NCBI GenBank assembly: GCA_904066235.2
Contig: CAJFCV020000004.1
Span: 9,796,001-9,860,000, forward strand
DNA length: 64,000 nucleotides
Reading direction: 5' to 3'
Source: Bursaphelenchus xylophilus
Lineage: Eukaryota > Nematoda > Chromadorea > Rhabditida > Aphelenchoididae
The notes below the pieces were generated by a model. It did not search any database, was not told the origin of the DNA, and worked only from the letters and a program-made list of their open reading frames with translations. The position numbers were made by a program, and so were the translations under genes. This document shows positions 9,950 to 21,600 of this stretch, piece after piece; position 1 is the stretch's first letter, and each line of letters starts with the position of its first letter.

Positions 9950-10396
9950 CAGGGGAAGTACCCCAAGTGCGACGCTCAGATTTTGATGAAACTTGGCACA
10001 GATTTAGAACAATTTGTTCTAAGATATATGCGAGAATCCTAGCTCGCGCTTTGCGGAAACAACCGAGATTTTTAGATCGAAAGTCGGCGAAAATTTAGGA
10101 CTTTTTGCCGAACTTCGGCACCAAAATTTTCATGCCTATTTCTACCGTAAAGAATAATGTTTCTACAAAAAATCAAATTTTTCCGAGCGAAACTGCCAAA
10201 GTTATGGCCAAAAAGCGCTTTGCTCTCTGACCACTCTCCACGTTTAGCGTGCTCTCTCGGCGACAAAAATCGTGCGATATCTCGGCGGCGCCCGCAAAGC
10301 GCGAGCTAAAACTTTCAGAAATTGATATTTAGTCCATACCCGACGTGTGCAATATTTACAGAAAATCTGAGCGTCGCAGTTAGAGTACTTCCCTTG
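9950..10396. mobile_element. TNA-type foldback B, complete copy
   Basis: Ends are CAGGGGAAGTACCCCAAGTG and its inverse ...AGAGTACTTCCCTTG, flanked by TTA at 9947-9949 and 10397-10399. The interior includes GTGCGACGCTCAGATTTT at one end and AAAATCTGAGCGTCGCA at the other. It is about 85-90 percent similar by eye to 17637-18085. No coding capacity. Confidence 0.8.
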
Positions 10397-10700
10397 TTAG
10401 ATTTGGTCTTTGCATTTAAGATCAGAGCCTCTCAAAACGTTGCTCTTGCCTCAACTCACATGCTTGTTTTTTTTGTAAAATTCTCTGACGAGCAATGTTT
10501 GCGAATAGTTTTTTTTCCATATTTTGAACAAATTTGATTGTTTCCTTTTTCAAACTATGAAATTTTCCAAATTCTGATCTCTGTCAAAAGCTGAGAAAAC
10601 ATTTGTAAAAAACGACATAATTTTTTTTTAGATTTTTTGGTGGTCCCTTTAAACAGAGTTGAGACGTATTTATTTAAAAAAATCTTGTTTTTACATGATC
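10397..10700. other. 3' flank of aspartic protease 1
   Basis: AT-rich, no gene seen. On the minus strand AATAAA at 10706-10711 is the likely poly(A) signal of the protease gene. Confidence 0.4.
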
Positions 10701-10727
10701 CTAAATTTATTATAAATTCCCCAATTT

Positions 10728-12666
10728 TTACTTCAGAATCTCCGCGAACCCGATTCTTCCCTTTTCGAAGTCATAAACATGACAATACGCTTGAGCGAAT
10801 GGCGCTCCCAACACCCAAGTATACGGTGTGTAGCCGGTGGCTTTCACCATCAACTCGCAATGGTCGGGCGAAACCTCTTGAACGAGCGACTCCCATGGAA
10901 GGTTGTAGGTGTGTTTGCCAATGTCAAAGGTCACTGTGAAGTTGGCATCGCAGCCGGTCACCCAAATGTCCTTGTTCGTCACGTAATCGGCGCCTATGCC
11001 TCGCGCGAACGGGTAGATCCATTCGAAGGGGCCATGCAGATAGGCGGAACTAGTGTCGGACAAAGCCAACGCGCCCTTCAACGGGTGGCCGTTCAGAACG
11101 GGCCGGTCGATTTTGAAGATCCACGCGGCGTTGTCTTCCACCGGAATCCAGCTTTTAACAAACCCGCAGTTGTCATGATCAAGACCGCCGAGAGTGAGAG
11201 CGCCGCCGAGACGGCCATGTTTGTCGTAGCCCCCGAATTTGAAATGCAGGGACATAAGAGGTTCGTCCAAAAGACCGCTTTCAATGGCTTGGACAGCAAA
11301 GGATTTGGCTAAAAACAGGCGTTAGGGATTATAAAATATTGCAAAGTTTATAACGGGTTTTCAAAGCGAAAGTTGAAGTACAGTGAAACACCTGATCCTA
11401 CGGCAAGAAATGTATCATTTCGCATCCGGGAAGTATCAAAAAATGTGGCAAAATGCCTCCTTCTCCAAATGAAGAAACTTCGTTTTGAAGGGCGAGTCCT
11501 TTCCCTCACAAAAAGCTTTTGAAATCGGAATTTTTTTACTTGGAGATGGAGGTATTTTGCTACATTTTGTGATACTTCCTGGATGCAAAATGATACGTTT
11601 TTTGCCACTGGGTCAGGTCCCTCACTTTAGACGTTTAGACTTTCGTTAAGTTATTTACAAATTACAAGCTTGCCCATGGAGCGCTTTTCCTGTAGGCTCG
11701 ATTGGAGCTTCAGAAAGCTCTCAACTTACGATTCCTGCTCCGACTCAGCCCCAGGACCCCATCAAACGCAGATTTGTTGTATTTTTGGCCAAGTGTGGTT
11801 ACAAGGCCAAACTTGAAGCCATCCACAGACAACGGTTCTCCTGAACTTATTCCCAGAGTCCAGTTATCTTTCCCGTAAAATCCTTGAACTCTGCCAATGG
11901 AGGTGTTGAAGGAAAAATCTGTAGAAGATTTTTCGTAGGTCTCGGAGCTAAAATACTTTGCTGTACAAAACGTTATGCGTATTTGACGGAACTGCCGGTC
12001 TGTCGGGAAAATAATGAGCTTACTCCTTTGGATTGTACTTTTTCTTTCGCAAGCAACCTTTGTCCCGTTGCTCCTCCGGAATGCAGCACTCTTTGATGCA
12101 AAAGAAGTTGCAGGGTTTCTCTGAAAAACGGATATATTTCATTTACCATTTTACAAATGGGGAATTGCTCCGGTCTCCCGGAAACATGCACATTGAGCCA
12201 CAACAAAAACTCCTCAAAAAGTTCCTTGGCGGAAATAACTTTGCTTTTTTTGGCGATTAAAAAAAGGCGTCAAAAGTCAGCTCCGACTCACACGATGAGC
12301 AGCCTCTGGACCCACCTTTGCACCACGGCTGACATCCTTTTGGGCCCTCTCCGCACTCCACATGCGGTACCCAACTCACGTCACTGCTTGTGTCGACTAC
12401 TAGATTGTACTCTTTTGGCGGAGTTCCAATAGCGACGGTGACTAAAATTTTGAAATATAATAAGTTTTAATATAGCTGCCCGCTTCCAAAAAATGAGTTG
12501 TCCTACCGCAATATTCGTCCTCCAAGTAGTCGTAAACGGGATGTTTGGAATCAAAATTTCCTTGAAGATCGATGGACGAACCTAGCTTTTGCAGGGACGC
12601 GCTAAACTTCGCCGAACTTGCAAGTCCAATGAATTGTAAGCATGCGAGAAGAGACAGAAAGAACAT
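10728..12666 (-). CDS. Pepsin-family (A1) aspartic protease 1
   Basis: Five exons (12507-12666, 12316-12441, 12024-12120, 11730-11947, 10728-11308) join without phase conflict into about 393 residues. A signal peptide (FFLSLLACLQFIGLASS) and a short prosegment are followed by IGTPP and the first catalytic motif VVDTSSDVSWVP (Asp70). The second motif is ALSDTSSAYLHGP (Asp285), and ...YTWVLGAPF is near the C-terminus. Both motifs read DTS instead of DTG, and the flap tyrosine position is occupied by threonine. A cysteine-rich insert (about residues 80-125, including CNFFC and CC) follows the first motif, partly on its own exon. The enzyme is presumably secreted or lysosomal. It is a tandem paralogue of the next protease; exon sizes of 126 and 218 nt are shared. 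Intron 4 carries a mariner-type MITE. Confidence 0.85.
11381..11627. mobile_element. Mariner-type MITE A, copy 1
   Basis: TA-CAGTGAAACACCTGATCC... ends with the inverse ...TCAGGTCCCTCACTTTA. The whole element is one long hairpin with the core AAATGTGGCAAAATGCCTCC / GGAGGTATTTTGC. It lies in intron 4 of protease 1. Confidence 0.8.
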
Positions 12667-13165
12667 TGCAGAAACCAATTTTGAGTTTGCCAGTGTTAAT
12701 TGGAGTTTATTAACAATTGTGCTGATAAGCGAGTTATCAGTGGGGCTAGAGAAGATTATTGCTGAAATGACGCTTTACTTGGCCCTTTAGTCCGACCAAA
12801 TATTCTCGCCTGTTGCTGACACAAATCTCCTGTGTAATACATACACAAATAACACGATATCTCTTGGAGCAAATCAACCTACAGTGCGCGACAAAATTAT
12901 AACCGCACTTTAGAAATTGCTGTAACTTTTTTGGTTGTCAATAGAAATGTGTCATATTTGGCTTCAATATGCACTAGTGTCTTACGAACCATGTGCTAAA
13001 AAATTATTTCGGGAAATTTCCCAAATTTGGAAAAAAAATTTAAAAAACCAAAATTTTGGTTGTTTTCTTTGCGACAAAATTATAACCGCACTTACGAATT
13101 TGGTCAATTAGCCTAATTAAATCACTGAATAACAATAACTAATGTTTAGTTACGTTGCCTTAGGC

Positions 13166-13852
13166 TTAAATAACGTCGATTAAATAGCTGGGAATACTCT
13201 GGTGGCTCTTCTGGCTAATATTGCGCCAGAATTGGAAAAGAGCCTCTTTGAGCTCGGCTACGGTAAAATACTGCCTGTTCTTGCAGTGTAATTCACGAAC
13301 TAGAAAGCCCCACACGTTATCCTTCAGATTTAAGTCAAAGGAGCATGCAGCCAAGTCCAGGGTAGCAATTTTTTGCTTTTCAAGGAACTGCTTTGTCGAC
13401 CAGCTAAGGTGGATGCGGTCATTGTCCTGCATTAACGTGTAGCCTGGTTCCCAATACGGCACCAGATGCTTGCCAAAGACCTCCTGATACTCCTGTCTAT
13501 TCATTTGAATTGATGCGGAATCCAACGAAAGCACTCCGGTTTCTTCGAAGGCACCCCAAGTCATCAACGAACCACCTCCAGCATTAAGGTGCGAGAGGTA
13601 GCGCTGTTCTCTTCTGATTTTATGCCAGTTATATGTGTAATGTGTGAAACCGTCAGGGGTATCGTTTGGCTGTAGAATCTCCAAGGAATTCGTTTCTGTA
13701 ACGGCGTGATTCTGACCTTTGACTAATAAAACAGTTCTGTCAAGGTCACCTTGGCAAATCTCGGCCGCGCACTGCAGTGAACCCGGGCCAGCTAGGGTCG
13801 CAACTTCATGTGACGCCCTGATGACGTCACTGTGCCTTACAACCCTTAGCAT
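13166..13852 (-). pseudogene. Tc1-like transposase remnant
   Basis: The frame carries Tc1-family landmarks in order: PDGFTHYTYNWHK, GGGSLMTWGAF, a second-Asp region MQDND, and CSFDLNLKDNVWGFLVREL in place of the usual SPDLNPIENLWG. The third catalytic residue would be Asp instead of Glu. The N-terminal DNA-binding half is not continuous with this frame, and the inserted foldback lies upstream. The element is therefore unlikely to encode active enzyme. Confidence 0.75.
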
Positions 13853-14049
13853 AGCTTTCCTGCTACAGTTGAGGCCTATTTCTTATTTTATATGAGACCA
13901 AAGGATGGTGGAGTTGGAAGCTCGGCGGATATACCTGCCTTTGCTCTGCTGCAGCGGCACACCTTTTCTACCAGAACGTTTAGATGTGTCATAGGCTTCT
14001 GCGTTAGTCAGTTAGCTACTGGTAAACTCTGCCCGAACGGCGTACCTGA

Positions 14050-14820
14050 CAAGGGAATGGACTTTATGTGTAAATCGATTTTGGCTTGGGACCTAGTCAG
14101 ATCGAAAGGTGTGTGGTAGTCGGTTATTCACTTTGGGGGAAATCTCTGCGCGGGGCTTCAAAGCCGAGAAAATCGGCTTCAAAGTTTGGACGAAAATCAA
14201 AGGATAGGGATCCCAGAAAAGGAGCGATAAAAAGTGTGAAGCAGTGGCCGAGTGGTCAGTGCGCTCGCTTTTTGCGCAAAAGGTCGCAAGTTCGAATCTG
14301 CTTCCATTCTAAACTTTTTTAGACAAAAACTTCTATTAATTTTTCCCCCTGAACTCGATTATCGATGCAAGAAGTATATTTTAAACGGAACTTTTCCATT
14401 TTCAACGGCTTTGCACCTTCCCTTTACAGTTTTAGAGCGCAGGGCACACCATCAACCTGATGTATTCAAAAACAACTTTCCATTATGTTAACTTTTTTTT
14501 TTTAATGTACAGCCGGATTAGCACGAAGAAAGCAAAAGTAAAAACGATAAATGATTATTTGAGCTTGGAAAGATTCGAACCTGCAACCTTTTGCGTAAAA
14601 AGCGAGCGCACTGACCACTCGGCCACTGCTTCACACTTTTTATTGCTCCTTTTCTGGGATCCCTATCCTTTGATTTTCGTCCAAACTTTGAAGCCGATTT
14701 TCTCGGCTTTGAAGCCCCGCGCAGAGATTTCCCCCCAAGTGAATAACCGACTACCACACACCTTTCGATCTGACTAGGTCCCAAGCCAAAATCGATTTAC
14801 ACATAAAGTCCATTCCCTTG
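14050..14820. mobile_element. TNA-type foldback with tRNA-like arms, inserted in Tc1
   Basis: Ends CAAGGGAATGGACTTTATG and the inverse, flanked by TGA at 14047-14049 and 14821-14823. The arms run from 14050 to about 14310 and from about 14555 to 14820, nearly identical. Each contains a tRNA-like module: + strand 14238-14308 with A box TGGCCGAGTGG and a B box close to GTTCGAATC, and the inverse at 14556-14633. The loop between arms is unique. Confidence 0.8.
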
Positions 14821-15208
14821 TGAGCCGAAATCCCTCCTTTTCCGATTCTGGCACAATATTAGCCACAAGAGGTTAAAAAAGCTAGCCCAGAGTATTCCCG
14901 GCTATTTAAATGACGTTATTGAAACCTCAGGAAACGTAGCTAAACATTAGTTCTTGTTATTCAGTGGTTTAATTAGGGCAATTAGCCAAATCCGTAAGTG
15001 CGGTTATAATTTTGTCGCAAAGAAAATCACCAAAATTTTTGTTTTTTCAACTTTTTTCCAAATTGGGAAAATTTACCAAAATGATATTTTGGCACATGAT
15101 TTGTAGCATACTAGTGCATACTGGTGCCAAATATGACATATTTCTATTGGCAACCAACAAAGTTACAGTAATTTCTAAAGTGCGGTTATAATTTTGTCGC
15201 GCACTGTA

Positions 15209-15610
15209 GAATTGTACTAATTTTGTTATTATTTATTGTGTAATAGAGAAGTTGGGAGCCTCCCCTGCAAGTGTGTTTTCCAAAATTTTTTTTGATGAGT
15301 TTTTGGCGACATCATACAAGCTCTTTCTCGAAGTGGTATATGGAGCATAATATGGCGAATATGACTATGGTTTTCGATACGCATTTTTATTAACCAAGTA
15401 GAGAAGATTATTTTTTGGAAAAAATAACAAAACGCCAATTTTCACTAACAAAAAACCCGCCAATATAAACGCCGGATAATTATGCATCAACCCAATATTT
15501 TTTAAAGTCCGAAATGACAGCTCTTATCAAGTTTTCACAAATGATCCCACTATCATACACATATTTATTGCACTCTATTTTTAGGTCACAAAAAGCCTCA
15601 AGAGTCTGCA
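15209..15610. other. 3' flank of aspartic protease 2
   Basis: No gene is supported. The minus strand has AATAAA (15564-15569), about 45 bp after the protease 2 stop codon. Confidence 0.45.
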
Positions 15611-18600
15611 CTAATGAATCAATGCGAATCCAACCTTGCCGGTGTAATCGTAGATCTGGCAGTAGGCGTTGGCGAATGGGACTCCCAGAATCCAGCTGTA
15701 CTCATCCCAGCTGTCGTTCTCTCTCACCATCAGCTCACACTTGTTCGGCGAGATCTCTTTAATGAGAAGGGTGCTGTTGATCGTGTAAGTGTGTCGTCCA
15801 ATGTCCAACGAAAACTTGAACTGCTTGTCGCAGGCGATGATGTAGCGGTCATTGAGATACTCGTATCTGGCTCCGATGTCTTGCGCAAATAGGTAAATCG
15901 AGAAGTAGGGCCCATGAATGTAGGCGGAGCCGGTATCCGACAACGCAACGCCTCCATTGGCTTTGTGCCCGTTGAGGTCGACTCCGTTCAGTCGGAACTC
16001 CCATTTCGTGTTGCTGGTAAGTGGGACAAAGTCCAGAATAACTCCACAATTATCGTTATCAACACCGCCGAACGTAACGGAGCCGGCAACTTTGCCATTC
16101 TGGCTGTAGCCTTCGTCTTTCAGGTAGAGCGAGACAAACGGTTCGTCAAGAAGGTTCTCTTCGATGGCTTGGACAATGAATGATTTGGCTAAAAAAATTT
16201 CATAATTTTACTCTCTAAAAGGAGCTGTTTCAGTTCTCTATGTGTCCTAAGACCTTAGCACTTACGATTTTGAGATCTTCCCAGCCCAAACACTCCATCC
16301 AGGGCGTGGTGTTGGTAGGTTTCTCCCAAGTGAGTAACCAGCCCGAATCTATATTTGCTCAATGTCAACGAGCTCTGATTGTGCGTTCCAATGGACCAGA
16401 TGTCATTTCCATACTTTCCTTCGACCATGCCGATCGTTGTGTAATGGATAAAGTCGCCGTAGGAAGCCGAGTAGGTGGAGGATCTGGAAGCAAGCAAATT
16501 TTTTTGGTATTTAGTACAATATTGGGGTAGTGCGGGTAGCAGGTAGATTTTCTGCAGCCCCGTTATATACGGTTGAAAAGCGCAATGTCTCGTCTTTAAA
16601 ACCGTATGTCCAACATATCTCGTAATGCGTTACAAAGCTCATAGGAATTCGCACAAGTTGACGACCGCAAAATACGCAAGACTTATGGGACACCCTAATA
16701 TCTGAATACCGCTTCTTTTTGCATTCAGCTGATTCCACAAGGCTTTGATTTAGGGTCTGTTATGACGCTAGATACGATCGTGAAAATCGTATCTAGTCTC
16801 AAGGGACTATGCTTACTTTTTTGTGTCAAACTTTGTCTTGTTTCTACAGCCAATGGCGTCGCTTCCCTGACAACAATCCTCCTCGCATAAGTATTCGCAG
16901 TATTGACCTGAAATCCATTTAAACACGTAAAAAGATACTTTGATAAATACAATCGCAAACATGTTATCATCCAAGGGGCGTAGTGCACATACCTTTACAG
17001 TAATTGGGGCAGTTTTTCGGCTTGTTACCGCAGAGCGAACTGGGCACCCAACTGATCGCGCTGCTTGTGTCCAAAAGCGCCTTAAACTTGGTTCCGGGCG
17101 TACCGACGGTCGCAATAACTACAACAATATGTATAATAATAATGAAGTGCAAGAAGAAGGAAGTTTTTCGCTGACTTACCGCAATACTCGGCTCCCAGGT
17201 AGTCGTAAATTGGCTGACGGTTGGCTATGCTTGCGTTGCGGGCAGCTCTTCTGTTGGCAACATATTCTGGCCATTTCCCTGAAACACAAGATGAGAAGAA
17301 TTTTTTAGACGATGAGGAGAAATTTTAATCGTAACGCTTCTCTCCGACCTCGCTTCTCATTTCTCAAAGCCCCACATTCACAATAGAGCGTTGGAAAATT
17401 GTTCTTTCATTGCTGTGCTGAAAAAGCCGTAGTTGGCAGGACTAGTGTTAGAAAGAGGAAGCAAGAATTTTATTAAAACTTTGCTCGCACAATTGGGGGC
17501 ACGTCAATTTCAGAGAGATTCGCTTTGATTGGCCACCGATATGTTCTGTGATCCTTGACCTACGCGAGGGTATGCCAAATGCAGAGAGAATTTCCTAAGA
17601 AAGAGAGAAAACCTCGTCGCCGCTTTTCGTTATATCTAGGGGAAGTACTCCAAGTGCGACGCTCAGATTTTGACAAAACTTGGCACAAATTTAGAATAAT
17701 TTTTTCTAAGATATATGCGAGAATCCTAGTTCGCGCTTTGCAGAAACAACCGAGATTTTTAGATCGAAAGCCGGCAAAAATTTAGGACTTTTTGCCGAAT
17801 TTCGGCACGAAAATTTTCATGCCTATTTCTACCGTAACGAAAAATGTTTCTACAAAAAATCAAATTTTTCCGCACGAAACTGCCAAAGTTATGGCCAAAA
17901 AGCGCTTTGCTCTCTGACCACTCTCCACGTTTAGCGTGCTCTCTCGGCGGCAAAAATCGTTCGATATCTCGGCGGCGCCCGCAAAGCGCGAGCTAAAACT
18001 TTTAGGAATTGATATTTAGTCCATACCCGACGTGTGTGCAAAATTTAAAGAAAATCTGAGCGTCGCACTTGGAGTACTTCCCCTGTTAGGCTCACTAGGG
18101 AAGTGTACAAACGAACCCTCACCAAATGGCAAGTGATATACACCATTGGAAAGCCCTTGAAAAATGGTGCAAGATACCATTTTCATTTTTTGCAGAATGC
18201 CTTTCCGCGACGACATACTGTAAATTTCATTATTTTTCGGTCATTTCGCAACAAAAATCTTTCTTTCTCTTGAGCGGATAAAAATCCTCGGAGAGGGTTG
18301 CTTCAATAGTGTATTTACCATTTAGCGTTTTGAAATAAGATTTATTGAGCCCCACAGCAGATATTGTAACTACTTAAGGGACAAATCAACCTGTTCCGAG
18401 AAAATCGGAATAATATTGTCTAGAAAATTCCGTTGATCTGAATTTATCTGTGCAATACATTTCTAGATATTTCGTCTTTTGAACTTGCCGATAATTTCTG
18501 TTATAGAAATTTCGAGACATTATGTAATTGGCGTCTTAGGAGGGTATAAATACCCCCCGAATCTAATACAATCCAACTCAGTTCAGATTCACTCGATATA

Positions 18601-21600
18601 TTCCAATCATTCTGTGTTGTTGACTAATAAATTCTTCTAAATAAACCGAAGTAAACAAGCTTTGGTACATGGGGGCTAAGCCAAATTGAACCACTATTTG
18701 AGCTACTAGTATTCGATCCACGACTACTCAACCTACGATGACCATCTCAGGAGTGCTTCGTCAAAGCATCTGTCCAACCTTGAAACGAGCAAGGCAACAC
18801 TTGGAGACTACACGATTCGAAAATCCTCAACCAAAACCGAACGCCACCGAGGAAGAGCAACTACAATTTTTTCGATCATCTACTGTAACGTACGAGGCGG
18901 ACCACGCATCAATCGAACGGTGCTTAACTAACCTACGAAACAAGCAGAACGAGTGGCACAACTTCCTCATGCAGCTCGAACAAGACGAGAAAAAAACGGA
19001 AAGCGAAATTCTACAGAAGTTCGAAGAAGACAAACATCTCTCTGAGACGATAGAAGAACTAGAAGATCTTTCTCTCAAAGGAAAGAAATGCATCTCCCTT
19101 TGGCAAGCAGCAACCCAGCGATTGGAAGAGAAACTCAACCATGGAAGACAACCTACGACAAACTCGACAGCCACAGACTACTCCAACGACACCAAGCCAG
19201 AATTCCATATGCCACGTATCCACCTCCCCAAATTCCGAGGCAGCACTGATGATTGGAAATATTTTGAAGACATGGTAAAAGAATTCCTGCTCGAGAATAC
19301 ATCGCTATCCGACACGGTTAAGATGCAATACTTAACCAACAGCCTCCAAGGAGAAGCGAGACGTCTCATAATCCCGAGATTCTCGTGCACTGGAACGAAC
19401 TTGAAGAACGCATGGAAGCTATTAAAACAAAAGTATGGCAACGAATACACTCAAAAGCAGCGTTTGGTCGACAAGATAATAACCATGAGGAAACCCGACT
19501 CTAACTCGTCATCGATCATCCGTTTTATCACCGATATCGAGAGCATCCTAATGCAAATGGAAACGCTTGGAATGGACACAAACACGATAGAGATCATCAC
19601 CGCCATCGAAAAAGCTCTCCCCGACCGAATCCGACGACAAGTAGCCAAAGAAAAATTGAAAAGCAACGAATGGAGCACATCTCAAATGCGTCAAGTTCTC
19701 CAAGAAATTCAAAGCCTCGAACAGGAGCTGATGATTGCATTCCGCCGAAGTCCAAATTGGAAAGTGCAGTTATCACCGTCCAGTAAACCATCTGTTCCCC
19801 TTAGAAGTCCAACCTGAAGACGAACAACTCGAATCAGGTGCAACCTCCGAAAGAAACCATAACCTGGACGACGAACCGAAACCACGACGTTCTCCACGAC
19901 TGCAAAACAGGAAGTCAGCAATAAACCTTGTGTCAATGCTATTCGTGTTCATGGCAATTTCTACCGGAATATCAACTGATCCACAGAACCCACTGGTATG
20001 TTCAACACAAAAGAGCTACTGGCAAGCTCCAAAAACAACACAATGTGGAAAGATTAGAGAGGACCTCAACCCGTCCAACTCCGAAAAGATTAGACTGATG
20101 CTATTCGATGATAACGACAAAATTTATTCAACAGAAGCGTTTGTATGCCGAATCACCAGAAGAACCGTACAAGCATATACTAATCTACTTGGAGATCAAA
20201 TTCGACAAGCCGATGTCACCGAAACCATATTCATACCTTCCAAGGAGTGCGAGGAAATGATCAAGTCGAAGCAATGCAACCATGGTAAACTCTCTCAAGA
20301 CGGTTCTCTATGGCACACCACAAATTCACTCGACCTCAACATTCCTGGCCGAATCTCCAGCTTATTCAGCGGTGCATTAGAAAGTGTGGTACATAACTGC
20401 TTCCTATTTTCAACGACAATTCACGCACGGCACAAGACCAAGTCAATCGAAACTATAATTGGAGACTCCACCCACTGCCCATACACTGATGGTAAATGTC
20501 AACTCCGGTCAGGCGAATCCATGATCTGGCTACCCGATATGGAAGAACGCTGCGATGTCGTGTTCAAGGAATATACTACGCCATTGTTCACGATGGAAGC
20601 CAACCTATGAAGAAATTCCGACCCGGATCCAACATATCGCCGAAATTTCAGTACGCACACTTCCACACCCTATCGGATGCTGACACCAATATCAAGAAAG
20701 CCGTCTCCACGGTGTGCAAAGTCCTGGAAGAACAAGGAACCATCCTGCAAAGCCTGACCAAGATGGACCCAACGACTGTATTCAGAACACTCATGAACAC
20801 AACATCAATCATTGCTCGACAAGTTACTCCCGCCATCATTGAAGTAACTCATTGTCACGAATTAATGGAAACCGAGTATGAGCTAACGAAAACTAACACC
20901 TGTACCGAAGACGTTCCTATCAGAATCCACAAAGCGATGTCCGATGACATTTGGTTTCTGGATCCCACTACAATGCTCACCAAACGAGAATCTCGCACTA
21001 TAGACTGTGATTCCGAACCAAGAATTGTGGAACTCAATGGACGAACACTACAATTTTATCCCAATGGTCATACTCAACAGATTCAGACGAATTCACTGAA
21101 GACCACGGACGTCGACCTACATCTTCAAACATTCCATACTACATTCCGTGCAATGCACCTCAAGGAAGTGGAAATGTTATTCAATATCTCCGAATTTGGT
21201 CAACAGAAAGAAAGAAATCAATTCATCCAAATTATCAACCACCAAGAAGTTCTAGTTCACAAAACACCGGAGACCTTAGGACTCATTGAGAAACACTTCA
21301 ATACAATTGGATTATACGCCTGGAGATTGTGGGTCACCATCATTTGTGCTATTATCACCATCTTTGGAATTTGGACCATTCAGAAGTATTTTCGCACCCT
21401 GATTTCAGAACAGATCAAATCCGATGTCAAACCCAAGCCCTGAGATCACGCCTACGTTGAGATTCCAAATATTAATCCTCATAATCCAGTCTCAATTAGT
21501 CCAGTTGTAACGAATGACCCCATTGATAACTCTATATCTGCACTTACAGCCATTTTCACCCCCGGGAGTGTTCCGAGAAAATCGGAATAATATTGTCTAG

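Larger units (their letters stand above)
12882..15206. mobile_element. Decayed Tc1/mariner element with long inverted ends
   Basis: Termini CAGTGCGCGACAAAATTATA and the exact inverse are flanked by TA at 12880-12881 and 15207-15208. The left arm (12882 to about 13260) and right arm (about 14830 to 15206) are inverse copies of about 380 bp. Each arm includes sequence of the transposase 3' end. A degenerate transposase lies between them, and a TNA-type foldback (14050-14820) is inserted. Confidence 0.8.

Noticed and set aside
10779..11312. 177-codon plus-strand frame
   Set aside because: Shadow of the last exon of protease 1, which has clear A1 motifs on the minus strand.
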